A program made the translations under genes and the position numbers. A stretch of 64,000 nucleotides of DNA from Acuticoccus sp. MNP-M23 (GTDB taxonomy: Bacteria > Pseudomonadota > Alphaproteobacteria > Rhizobiales > Amorphaceae): assembly GCF_031195445.1 (NCBI RefSeq), contig NZ_CP133480.1, positions 1,598,001 to 1,662,000 of the forward strand, written 5' to 3'. The notes under the pieces are model-generated. The model did not search any database. It was given only the letters and a program-made list of their open reading frames with translations, and had not been told where the DNA came from. Position 1 is the stretch's first letter. Each line of letters starts with the position of its first letter. Positions 9,182 to 16,640 of this stretch are shown in pieces.

Positions 9182-10780
9182 ATGGAAACGGCGATCCTAT
9201 TCGGCCTCGTCTTCGCGCTGCTGTTGTCGGGCGTCCCGGTTGCGGTGTCACTCGGCCTGTCCTCGATCATCATGATCACGTTTTTCTCCAACGACAGCGT
9301 CTCGTCGGTGGCACAGCAGCTGTTCACGGCCAGCCAGAACTACACGCTCCTCGCCATCCCGTTCTTCATCCTCGCCGCCTCCTTCATGTCCACCGGCGGG
9401 GTGGCGCAACGCATCATCCGCTTCGCCATCGCGACCGTGGGGTCGTTCCGCGGCGGCCTTGCCATGGCCTCGGTGCTGGCCTGCATGCTGTTTGCAGCGC
9501 TTTCCGGCTCCTCGCCGTCCACCGTGGTGGCCATCGGCACCATCGCCATCGCCGGGATGCGGCAGGTGGGCTACTCCAAGGAATTTGCGGCCGGCATCGT
9601 CTGCAACGCGGGCACGCTCGGCATCCTCATTCCGCCGTCCATCGTCATGGTGGTCTACGCTGCCGCGACCGATGTTTCGGTCGGCCGCATGTTCCTGGCG
9701 GGCATCATCCCCGGCCTTCTCGCCGGCTGCATGCTGATGGTCACCATTTACGTCATCGCGCGGGTGCGGGGTCTCCCCAAGGGTGAGTGGGAAGGCTGGG
9801 GCGAATTCCTGCGCGCCGGCAAGGACGCCGCATGGGGCCTCTTCCTCATCATCATCATTCTGGGCGGCATCTATGGCGGCGTCTTCACGCCGACCGAGGC
9901 TGCCGCCGTCGCCGCGGTCTATTCCTTCCTGATCGCGCTCTTCGTCTACCGCGACATGGGGCCGATGAAGGGCAAGCGCTTCACGCATGAGAGCGACAGC
10001 GTTGCCGCACGCAACGGCTTCTTTGCGTGGCTTTATGCGCTGGCGCTGTTCTGTGTGATCATGATCCTCTCCTTCTTCGGCGCGGGCGAAGGCACCATCG
10101 GCCCGCGCACCATGGTCGCCGCACTGGTCGCCACCATCGCCGGCGTCGCCTACCTTGTGGTGCGGCAGGGGACAGGCAGCCTCGTTGCCGCCGGATCGGG
10201 CCTCGTCCTTCTGTTGCGCAACGTCGTCTATTCGCTGCTGATGGCGCCGGCGACCATTGTCCACCGGGATACGCGCAAGGTGATGATGGACGCCGCGCGG
10301 ACAACGGTGATGCTGATGTTCATCATCGTCAACGCGCTCCTGTTTGCGCATGTCCTCACCTCAGAGCGCATTCCGCAGGCGATCACCGACTGGATGCTCG
10401 GCGCCGGCTTCAACTGGTTCACCTTCCTCATCGCGATCAACGTGCTCCTCCTCATCGGCGGGCAGTTCATGGAGCCGTCGGGCCTGCTGCTGATCGTGGC
10501 GCCGGTGGTGTTCCCGATCGCCATTCAGCTCGGCATCGACCCGATCCACCTCGGAATCATCATGGTGGTCAACATGGAGATCGGGATGATCACGCCGCCC
10601 ATCGGCCTCAACCTGTTCGTCACCTCCGGCATCACCGGGATGAGCCTGGTTCAGGTCGTGCGGGCGGCACTGCCGTTCGTTGCGGTCCTCTTCGTGTTCC
10701 TCATCATCATCACCTACGTGCCGGCGCTCTCCACCTATGTTCCGACCGCACTGATGGGGCCCGAGATCGTCACCCGGTAG
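9182..10780 (+). CDS. dctM: TRAP transporter large permease subunit, DctM family (enlarged)
   Basis: 532 residues, against about 425-440 for a usual DctM. The N-terminal half is canonical (LLSGVPVAVSLGLSS, LFAALSGSSPSTVVAIG, GTLGILIPPSIVMVVYA), and so is the C-terminal part (GQFMEPSGLLLIVAPVVFP, MEIGMITPPIGLNLFV). Between them, at about residues 262-370, lies an extra segment with a charged start (MKGKRFTHESDSVAA) and two to three hydrophobic helices before the standard sequence resumes at about DAARTTVMLMFII. DctM is the Na+-driven translocation subunit. Last gene of the operon, followed by a terminator. Confidence 0.92.
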   Translation: METAILFGLVFALLLSGVPVAVSLGLSSIIMITFFSNDSVSSVAQQLFTASQNYTLLAIPFFILAASFMSTGGVAQRIIRFAIATVGSFRGGLAMASVLACMLFAALSGSSPSTVVAIGTIAIAGMRQVGYSKEFAAGIVCNAGTLGILIPPSIVMVVYAAATDVSVGRMFLAGIIPGLLAGCMLMVTIYVIARVRGLPKGEWEGWGEFLRAGKDAAWGLFLIIIILGGIYGGVFTPTEAAAVAAVYSFLIALFVYRDMGPMKGKRFTHESDSVAARNGFFAWLYALALFCVIMILSFFGAGEGTIGPRTMVAALVATIAGVAYLVVRQGTGSLVAAGSGLVLLLRNVVYSLLMAPATIVHRDTRKVMMDAARTTVMLMFIIVNALLFAHVLTSERIPQAITDWMLGAGFNWFTFLIAINVLLLIGGQFMEPSGLLLIVAPVVFPIAIQLGIDPIHLGIIMVVNMEIGMITPPIGLNLFVTSGITGMSLVQVVRAALPFVAVLFVFLIIITYVPALSTYVPTALMGPEIVTR

Positions 10781-10794
10781 GCAGACGCCGGACG

Positions 10795-10828
10795 CAAAAA
10801 AGCCGGGGCACAGGGCCCCGGCTCTTGT
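10795..10828. terminator. Bidirectional Rho-independent terminator
   Basis: Stem AGCCGGGG (10801-10808) and CCCCGGCT (10816-10823) with a 7-base loop, A-run to the left and a short T-rich tail to the right. It separates the convergent dctM and the leftward PRC-barrel repeat gene and can serve both. Confidence 0.8.
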
Positions 10829-10852
10829 CGCTTTGATCCGAGTGGACCGCCC

Positions 10853-11995
10853 TTAGCGGACGATCATGGTCTCGGGCAGCTCGGTGTAGGCGCTTTCGTC
10901 AACATCCGGCATTGCCTTCAGCTGCTCTTCGGTCAGGTCGGAAGAGAGCATCGCCCGGTCGTCGGTGAAGGTGATGTCGTCGTATGCAAACACCACTTCA
11001 CGGTCGCCGAGGCCGAGGAAGCCACCGACGGAGACCAGAACGATCGGCTTGTTGGTCGCCGGGTCGAGGACGATCTCGTCGATCTCGCCAATCTCTTCGC
11101 CGTTGTTGTTGTAAAGATCCTCACCCAGCACATCGTCGATGCGGATCTGGTAGGTCTTCACTTCGGCAGCGGCCATATCGGTGGCAGTCGCTTCGGTCGA
11201 CGTTGCGTCGACGGCAACGGCGGCATCGGCTTCGACTGCGGTCGTCTGAGCAACGGCAACGTCAGCCTGCTCCTGGCGAACGGCGACATTGGCGTCCTGC
11301 TGCTCGACGTTCACGTCAAGCTCGGGCTGGGTCACCTCGACTTCCGGGTCGGGAGTGGCAACGGCCACTTCAGGCTCGGGGGTCTGGACCGAAACGGCGG
11401 GCTGGCCGGCTTCGACGGCAACCTGTGCCTCGGGCTGGGTCACGTTGACCTCAGGCGCCGGCTGATCGACGCTGACAACCGGGGCCGGCTGATCGACGCT
11501 GACGGTCGGCTCGGCCTGGGTCACGGCAACTTCCGGCTCGGGCGTGGAGACCGCAACTTCCGGCTTCGGCGTGGAAACCGTCACTTCCGGCTGCTTCGTC
11601 GCAACATTCACTTCCGGCGCAGACTGGTTGACCACCACGTTGGCGGCAGGCTGCGTTACCGTGATGGTGCCGGTCGGTGCGCCATCGGCGGAAGCCGTAG
11701 CGGTCTCGACTTCGGCGTACAGCAGGATGCCGTCGGCATCGGCGTCAGCCTTGGTGAAGGCGTCGTTGTATGCGGTCATCTTGGCATCGTCGAGTTCGAT
11801 ACCAGCCTCCTGGAGGCAGTCGCGATACTCTTCCATCGTCAGGCCGCTATCGTTGTCGATATCGAGGCCGAGGAAGGTTTCGTTGGTCATCTCATCGAAC
11901 GCGCACTCGCCAAATTCGTTGGCGTTCTGTGCCGCGGCGGGCGTTGCTGCAATAAGAGCGAGCATCGCAGTGCTCAGCATCCACTTATTCGCCAT
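10853..11995 (-). CDS. Exported EF-hand / 9-residue repeat / PRC-barrel protein (paralogue A)
   Basis: 380 residues: signal peptide (1-22, ending AAAQ); a region with two EF-hand-like loops (DIDNDSGLTMEEY at 45-57 and DADADGILLYAEV at 84-96), probably Ca2+ binding; a block of 15 uninterrupted 9-residue repeats (115-249) with consensus Q-P-E-P-E-V-x-V-x; an Ala/Asp/Glu-rich linker; and a PRC-barrel-like domain (about 285-380) with NNGEEIGEIDEIVLDPATN and GGFLGLGDREV. The ATG at 11995 is preceded by GAGGAG. A signal peptide plus repeat stalk suggests a periplasmic or surface location. Leftmost of three adjacent paralogues. Function unknown. Confidence 0.83.
   Translation of the reverse strand: MANKWMLSTAMLALIAATPAAAQNANEFGECAFDEMTNETFLGLDIDNDSGLTMEEYRDCLQEAGIELDDAKMTAYNDAFTKADADADGILLYAEVETATASADGAPTGTITVTQPAANVVVNQSAPEVNVATKQPEVTVSTPKPEVAVSTPEPEVAVTQAEPTVSVDQPAPVVSVDQPAPEVNVTQPEAQVAVEAGQPAVSVQTPEPEVAVATPDPEVEVTQPELDVNVEQQDANVAVRQEQADVAVAQTTAVEADAAVAVDATSTEATATDMAAAEVKTYQIRIDDVLGEDLYNNNGEEIGEIDEIVLDPATNKPIVLVSVGGFLGLGDREVVFAYDDITFTDDRAMLSSDLTEEQLKAMPDVDESAYTELPETMIVR
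11249..11653 (-). repeat. 15 x 27-bp coding repeats (9 residues each), paralogue A
   Basis: Encodes residues 115-249 as fifteen consecutive 9-residue units with no insertion or deletion, for example QPAPEVNVT, TPEPEVAVA and QPELDVNVE. Position 6 and position 8 are nearly always Val. DNA copies are diverged, so the selection appears to be on the protein. Confidence 0.9.
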
Positions 11996-12263
11996 GGGGA
12001 TCGGCTCCTCGTCGAAATATTTTGCGGGAGAGCACAAGGCTCCTTGTGGATGAAATACCTAAGGCGCACCGCTCGTTCCGAAACGCCGCTGAATAAATAC
12101 TTTATATTGCGATTTTTGGCGGGAACCATAACGGCCCGTATACGTTAGGGCGCCGATATATTAGCCGCGATATATTAATCGGGTTTAAGTCTGCGCGCCG
12201 GTTCCGGGGGGCGCACGGACGAGCAGATGCGGGGACGGGGCAATGCCCCATCCCCGAACCGGA
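11996..12263. promoter_or_regulatory. AT-rich upstream region of paralogue A with GATATATTA direct repeat
   Basis: This stretch is strikingly AT-rich for the window around 12085-12185. It carries two copies of GATATATTA at 12155-12163 and 12169-12177, i.e. 14 bp apart, and an AAATACTTTATATTG segment near 12096-12110 that could supply promoter elements for the leftward gene. The repeat is a candidate operator, inferred from spacing only. A GC-rich hairpin closing paralogue B sits at the right end. Confidence 0.4.
12231..12255 (-). terminator. Hairpin downstream of paralogue B
   Basis: Near-perfect inverted repeat GGGGACGGGGCA / TGCCCCATCCCC just after the stop codon of the leftward gene at 12264. 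There is no clear T-run on the minus strand, so this may be a weak or Rho-assisted terminator. Confidence 0.45.
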
Positions 12264-13274
12264 TCAGCGCAGCATCGAAGCCGGCAGCGCGACGTACTTC
12301 TCTTCGTCGTACTCCGGACGGTTTTCGAGCACGTCCTCGTCGGCAGCGGTGGCAAGCACGGCCTCATCGGCGTTGAAGGTCAGCTCGTCGTAAGCGAAAA
12401 CGAGCTGCTGCTCGTTGAGGCCGAGAAGTCCGCCAACGGCAACCACAACAACCGGCTCCTGCGTCGCCACTTCGAGCAGCACATCGTCGATCTCGCCGAC
12501 GGTGTCGCCTTCGGCGTTCACCACGGTCAGCCCGACGATATCGTCCCGCGGGATCACGATCCCGGCAACCGGCGTGGCCGGCTCGGCAGCGACCACTGCC
12601 GCAACTTCGGCGTCAGGCTCGGCTGCGACGTCTGCCTCAGCGGCGGTATCGGCCTCGACGGTGGTCTCGGTCAGCATGTTCACCTGCGGCTGTGCCTGCT
12701 GCACCTGCACGTTGGCGTCTTCCTGCTGGATCTCGACGTTGAATTCCGGCTGGGTCACTTCCACGGACGGGTCGGGGCTGCTGACCACAACCTCAGGCGC
12801 CACCTGGCCCACAGTCACCTGCGGCTCGGCCGGGGTCACATCCACGCTCGCGTCCGGCAGCGCAACGTCAACGGTCGCTTCCGGCTGGTCGATGGTGACC
12901 GTGGGATCGGGCTGCTCGATGACCACTTCGGGGTCGCGCAGCTCAACGCGAACATCGGGCTCGTGGGGCGTCACGCTCACTTCGGGCGCGTGCTGCGTCA
13001 CGGTCACGATGGGCTCGAACTGGCGCACGATGATCCGGGGCGGGGGCTGGTTCACGGTAACGGTCACCGCCGGCTCGAACACCCGCACGGTTGCGGCCGG
13101 CTGGCGGACGATCACGCGGGTCCGCGCAACGGCATCGTCGTTGGCAGTGGCATCGGCGGCGGCCGCAGGGGCTGGCGCGCTTTCGGGGGTGGCAGCCGGC
13201 GTCTGGTCGGTCTGTGCCAGCGCCGGGCTGGCTGCCAGCAGCGCAACGAATGCGGTGCGGGTGAACAGGCTCAT
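12264..13274 (-). CDS. Exported 9-residue repeat / PRC-barrel protein (paralogue B, no EF-hand)
   Basis: 336 residues: signal peptide (1-21, ending ALAQ), a short Ala/Pro linker, sixteen 9-residue repeats (58-201; units such as QPDPTVTID, QVAPEVVVS and QEDANVQVQ), an acidic Ala/Val/Glu linker, then a PRC-barrel-like domain (about 243-336) with VVNAEGDTVGEIDDVLLEVA and GGLLGLNEQQLVFAYDEL. Unlike its neighbours it has no EF-hand segment, so the repeat starts soon after the signal peptide; its repeats are richer in Arg, Phe and Ile. The ATG at 13274 follows AAGGAG. Same domain order and orientation as paralogues A and C; a product of local duplication. Function unknown. Confidence 0.82.
   Translation of the reverse strand: MSLFTRTAFVALLAASPALAQTDQTPAATPESAPAPAAAADATANDDAVARTRVIVRQPAATVRVFEPAVTVTVNQPPPRIIVRQFEPIVTVTQHAPEVSVTPHEPDVRVELRDPEVVIEQPDPTVTIDQPEATVDVALPDASVDVTPAEPQVTVGQVAPEVVVSSPDPSVEVTQPEFNVEIQQEDANVQVQQAQPQVNMLTETTVEADTAAEADVAAEPDAEVAAVVAAEPATPVAGIVIPRDDIVGLTVVNAEGDTVGEIDDVLLEVATQEPVVVVAVGGLLGLNEQQLVFAYDELTFNADEAVLATAADEDVLENRPEYDEEKYVALPASMLR
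12672..13103 (-). repeat. 16 x 27-bp coding repeats (9 residues each), paralogue B
   Basis: Residues 58-201 are sixteen contiguous 9-residue units with no insertion or deletion, all with the x-V-x-V or x-I-x-V ending. The penultimate unit, QEDANVQVQ, corresponds to the penultimate units of the other two paralogues. Confidence 0.9.
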
Positions 13275-13355
13275 GGATCGCTCCTTCGTTTGATTGAAAT
13301 AGAAAATGTCGCTTCCACGGTGCGTGGCAAGGCTTCGGCCATGCATTAGCACGGC

Positions 13356-13386
13356 AAAAAGCCGGGGCAGCGTGCCCCGGCTTTTC
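13356..13386. terminator. Terminator between paralogues C and B
   Basis: AAAGCCGGGGCA and TGCCCCGGCTTTT form a perfect stem with a 3-base loop and A/T runs on both sides. It lies beyond the stop codon of the leftward paralogue C (13412) and upstream of paralogue B, so each paralogue probably has its own transcript. Confidence 0.85.
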
Positions 13387-13411
13387 TATCGCGTCGTCAC
13401 AGGATCGCGGC

Positions 13412-14620
13412 TTAGCGAACGATCATGTCTTCCGGCACGTCCTCATAGAGGTCTTCGTTGTAGTCGTTGCGGTCTTCAAGGTTCTCTTCCGACATGTTGG
13501 TGTCGATCATCACCTTGTCGCCAGCGATGGACACGCTGTTGTAGGGGAACACGACGTCCGCATCACCAATGCCGAGGAAGCCGCCGGCCGACACCACCAC
13601 GAAGATCTCGCGGCTGGTCTTTTCCATCACGATGTCGGAAATCTCGCCGATTTCCTGGTTCATGTTGTTGTAGGCGTCTTCACCGTCGATGTCATCAAAC
13701 GCGACGGCGTTCATAACGGCGGTCGTGGCATCGCCCGCTGCGTCAGCGGTCTTTGCAGCGGCAACCTGAACCGCTTCGCCGGTGGCGTCGGCTGCTTCTT
13801 CGAGTTCCGTATCAGCATCAGCCGTGGTGGCGGTGTCGACGCTGGTGACCTTCTGGATCACCACTTCCGGCTCGCCCTGCTCGATGACGACGTTGGCGTC
13901 TTCGGTCTGGACCGAAACGTCTGCTTCAGCCGTCTGGACGCTCACGTCAGGCTCGGGCTGCGACACGGAAACGGTCGGCTCCTTCTGCGTCACCTGCACG
14001 TCAGGGGTCGCCTGGCGGACTTCAACTTCCGGTGCCGGTGCGTCGATGGCCACCTGGGCCTCGGGCTGGTCAACGGAAACAGTCGCCTCGTCCTGCTGGA
14101 CCGACACTTCCGGCTCCGGCTGGTTCACCGAAACGGTCGGCTCAGCCTGCTTGACCGAAACTTCCGGCTCTTTCTGAGTCACGGCAACTTCGGGCTCGGG
14201 CTGGGACACTGCAACCGTAGCGTCGCCCTGCTTGACGTTCACGTTCGGTGCCGGCTGCGTGACAGCAACCTTGGCTTCAGCCTGCGTCACGTCGACCTGC
14301 GCTGCGGTTCCGCCTGCGGCAGTTGCCATGCCGGCTTCGAGCTCGGTCACCACCAGAATGCCGTCGGCGTTGGCGTCGAGTGCTTCGAAGTCTGCGACGT
14401 ACGTGGCGCGGTCGGCATCAGCGACGGGGATCGTGACGAGATACGCGTCGTACTCCGCCATCGACACCGAACCGTCGCCGTTGGTGTCCATTTCGGCGAC
14501 ACGGGCATTCATTTGCGCGTCGTCGGCGAACATGAGAACGCGCATGTCGTCCTGCGCCACGGCCGGGGTTACGCTGAGAATCGCGATCAGGGCGGTGCCG
14601 CCCAGAAGGTTGCGGGTCAT
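13412..14620 (-). CDS. Exported EF-hand / 9-residue repeat / PRC-barrel protein (paralogue C)
   Basis: 402 residues: signal peptide (1-23, ending AVAQ), an EF-hand pair (DTNGDGSVSMAEY at 45-57 and DANADGILVVTEL at 82-94, both with good acidic ligands), sixteen uninterrupted 9-residue repeats (113-256), an Ala/Asp/Glu/Thr linker and a C-terminal PRC-barrel-like domain (about 306-402) with NNMNQEIGEISDIVMEK and GGFLGIGDADVVFPY. C and A share the layout most closely. PRC-barrels are small beta-barrels known from photosynthetic reaction centre H subunits and RimM, usually protein-binding. The ATG at 14620 follows GAGGTAG. Ca2+ binding is inferred; function unknown. Confidence 0.83.
   Translation of the reverse strand: MTRNLLGGTALIAILSVTPAVAQDDMRVLMFADDAQMNARVAEMDTNGDGSVSMAEYDAYLVTIPVADADRATYVADFEALDANADGILVVTELEAGMATAAGGTAAQVDVTQAEAKVAVTQPAPNVNVKQGDATVAVSQPEPEVAVTQKEPEVSVKQAEPTVSVNQPEPEVSVQQDEATVSVDQPEAQVAIDAPAPEVEVRQATPDVQVTQKEPTVSVSQPEPDVSVQTAEADVSVQTEDANVVIEQGEPEVVIQKVTSVDTATTADADTELEEAADATGEAVQVAAAKTADAAGDATTAVMNAVAFDDIDGEDAYNNMNQEIGEISDIVMEKTSREIFVVVSAGGFLGIGDADVVFPYNSVSIAGDKVMIDTNMSEENLEDRNDYNEDLYEDVPEDMIVR
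13853..14284 (-). repeat. 16 x 27-bp coding repeats (9 residues each), paralogue C
   Basis: Residues 113-256 are sixteen exact 9-residue units (QPEPEVAVT, QKEPEVSVK, QAEPTVSVN, QDEATVSVD, QPEAQVAID and so on). This is the most regular of the three arrays. Confidence 0.92.
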
Positions 14621-14944
14621 AGATGCTACCTCGTTCAAAATTATTGCTTGGACCAAACAGGATTTTGATCCTTACTTGCCGAGACAACGGTTCCTCCCGA
14701 GCTTCCGTTCCGCAAAAACGTGCTAAATTACGAGCGTTGACAAACCACGTCCAAGCAGCTTGCCTTCGTCTACCTGCGTGCGCACCGCACGCCGGCGCCG
14801 AATTGCTCGGCCGCCCGATTGCGGCGGGCTTGGCGCCGCCTGGGTCAGTCCCGCGGGCAAACCGCGACCGTACGACTATATAAACCAAGGGGTTGGTTCG
14901 CTTCCGGCGCTTCTGACCCCACAGGAAAAACACAAGGGGATTTC
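14621..14944. promoter_or_regulatory. Divergent intergenic region between paralogue C and the TAXI binding protein
   Basis: 324 bp with no supported gene; both flanking genes read outward, so it must hold two promoters. Visible candidates are a TATATAA box near 14877-14883 on the plus strand about 65 bases before the TAXI gene, and an AT-rich stretch at 14635-14680 (CAATAATTTTG on the minus strand) before paralogue C. None matches sigma70 consensus well enough to be sure. Confidence 0.35.
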
Positions 14945-15904
14945 ATGAGGAAGCCACTTCTCGCGCTACTCGCAGTCAGCGCGATGGCCGTCACCGGCGC
15001 CCAGGCGCAAGACAAGTTCATGACCATCGGCACCGGCGGTGTCACCGGCGTTTATTACCCCACCGGCGGCGCAATCTGCCGGCTGGTCAACCGCGGGCGC
15101 CGCGACCATGGCATCCGCTGCTCGGCCGAATCCACCGGTGGCTCGGTCTACAACATCAACACCGTCCGCTCCGGCGAACTGGACTTCGGCGTCGCCCAGT
15201 CGGACTGGCAGTACCACGCCTACAACGGCACCAGCCAGTTTGAAGATGCCGGCGCGTTCGAGAAGCTCCGCGCGGTGTTCTCGGTCCATCCGGAGCCGTT
15301 TACCCTCCTCGCCGGTCCCGGCACCGACATCTCGAGCTTCGAGGACCTGAAGGGCAAGCGCGTCAACGTCGGCAACCCCGGCTCCGGTCAGCGCGCGACC
15401 ATGGAAGTCGTGATGGACGCCTTCGGGATGACCATGGACGACTTCTCGCTCGCCACCGAGCTGAAGGGCTCCGAGATGGCGCAGGCGCTTTGCGACGGCA
15501 AGATCGACGCGATGATCTACACCGTTGGCCACCCCGCTGCAGCCATTCAGGAAGCGGTCAACTCCTGTGACGTGTCGCTGGTGGACGTGTCCGGCCCGGC
15601 CATCGACAAGCTGGTCGCGGACAACTCGTACTACCGCGTCGCCACCATTCCGGGCGGCATGTACAAGGGCAATGACGAGGACACCACCACGTTCGGCGTC
15701 GGCGCCACGTTCATCTCGTCGGCCGATGTGCCGGACGACGTGGTCTACACCACCGTCAAGGCCGTGTTCGACAACTTCGACCAGTTCAAGCAGCTCCACC
15801 CTGCCTTCGGCGTGCTGAAGGAAGAAGAGATGATCAAGGACGGTCTCTCCGCACCGCTGCACCCCGGCGCAGTGAAATATTACGAAGAGCGCGGCTGGCA
15901 GTAA
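14945..15904 (+). CDS. TAXI family TRAP transporter substrate-binding protein
   Basis: 319 residues. Signal peptide (1-22, ending AQAQ) and then the family-defining [23 protein letters not shown], with [26 protein letters not shown]. The binding site usually recognises amino acids such as glutamate or other carboxylates; the ligand here is unknown. The ATG at 14945 follows AAGGGG, and the gene ends at a strong terminator, so it is transcribed separately from the cognate fused permease, which starts 737 bp downstream beyond an antisense gene. Confidence 0.93.
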   Translation: MRKPLLALLAVSAMAVTGAQAQDKFMTIGTGGVTGVYYPTGGAICRLVNRGRRDHGIRCSAESTGGSVYNINTVRSGELDFGVAQSDWQYHAYNGTSQFEDAGAFEKLRAVFSVHPEPFTLLAGPGTDISSFEDLKGKRVNVGNPGSGQRATMEVVMDAFGMTMDDFSLATELKGSEMAQALCDGKIDAMIYTVGHPAAAIQEAVNSCDVSLVDVSGPAIDKLVADNSYYRVATIPGGMYKGNDEDTTTFGVGATFISSADVPDDVVYTTVKAVFDNFDQFKQLHPAFGVLKEEEMIKDGLSAPLHPGAVKYYEERGWQ

Positions 15905-15940
15905 AACCCAGTCCCTGCGGTTTCGGCCGCGGATTGAGGG

Positions 15941-15974
15941 AAGGGCCGGCGCACCACGCGCCGGCCCTTTTTCG
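15941..15974 (+). terminator. Strong Rho-independent terminator after TAXI binding protein
   Basis: Perfect stem AAGGGCCGGCGC / GCGCCGGCCCTT with a 5-base loop followed by a run of T. It separates the binding-protein gene from the convergent DUF924 gene. Confidence 0.88.
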
Positions 15975-16000
15975 TGTTGCCGCTTCTCGGGCGCCCCTGT

Positions 16001-16552
16001 TCAGGCACCGAACCCGCCGCTTTCCAGATAGGCCCGTTCCGCGGCAGTCGTCTCCCGGCCCAGCACTGCGTTGCGGTGGGGAAAACGGCCGAACCGGCGC
16101 ACCGCATCAGCGTGGACCAGCGCCCAGTAGTAGGCATCCTGGTTCTTAAGCGGGCGGATGAGGTCGAGCGCCTTTTCCTGCAACGCCTCGTCTTCGGCGT
16201 GTTCGAACGGCAGATAGTAGAACAGCCGCACCGGCAGACGCTGGGTCTTGTCATGCCCCGCCGCCACCGCGGCTTCGGCCGCCGCAACCGCCTTCGCGTC
16301 CGTTTCGAACTGCCGTGCCGACCCGCGAAACACGTTGCGCGGGATCTGGTCGAGCAGGATGATCAGCGCCAGCGACCCCGCGGCGGTGGCGCTCCAGCCG
16401 TCCAGCGCGCCCGACGCCGCCTCTTCCCACTGCGGGATCCACGCGGCGCACAGGCCATCGAACTCGTCCGATCTGGCGTACCAGCGGTCCGGTCCGGCAC
16501 CCAGCCAGAAGTCCAGCAGCCTCAACGCGTCAGAATTTTCGATATTCGTCAT
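16001..16552 (-). CDS. DUF924 family protein
   Basis: 183 residues, the usual family length. The DUF924 pattern is clear: LLDFWLGAGPDRWYARSDEFDG at the start, LALIILLDQIPRNVFRGSARQFETD in the middle and RLFYYLPFEHAEDEALQEKAL towards the end. It is soluble and all-helical (TPR-like fold), of unknown biochemical role, and common as a single copy in proteobacteria. It is antisense to the surrounding TAXI transporter genes and divergent from the permease, with 88 bp between starts. Confidence 0.88.
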   Translation of the reverse strand: MTNIENSDALRLLDFWLGAGPDRWYARSDEFDGLCAAWIPQWEEAASGALDGWSATAAGSLALIILLDQIPRNVFRGSARQFETDAKAVAAAEAAVAAGHDKTQRLPVRLFYYLPFEHAEDEALQEKALDLIRPLKNQDAYYWALVHADAVRRFGRFPHRNAVLGRETTAAERAYLESGGFGA

Positions 16553-16640
16553 ACGAACTCCTGCATCAGTTCAAAAAAGCCTTTCACGTTCCTTGAAAGC
16601 ATGGAACGCTCGGCAATCGCGTGCTCACAAGAGGCCTTGC

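Noticed and set aside
10853-14620. Could the 27-bp periodic repeats be a CRISPR array or satellite DNA?
   Set aside because: Units are contiguous without spacers, diverged at DNA level, and preserve an open frame and a 9-residue protein consensus, so they are coding repeats.
16248-16640. In-frame N-terminal extension of the TAXI permease by 131 codons
   Set aside because: It has low-complexity Ser/Ala/Arg sequence, overlaps the DUF924 gene antisense and lacks a ribosome site; the ATG at 16641 has AGAGG and fits the family.
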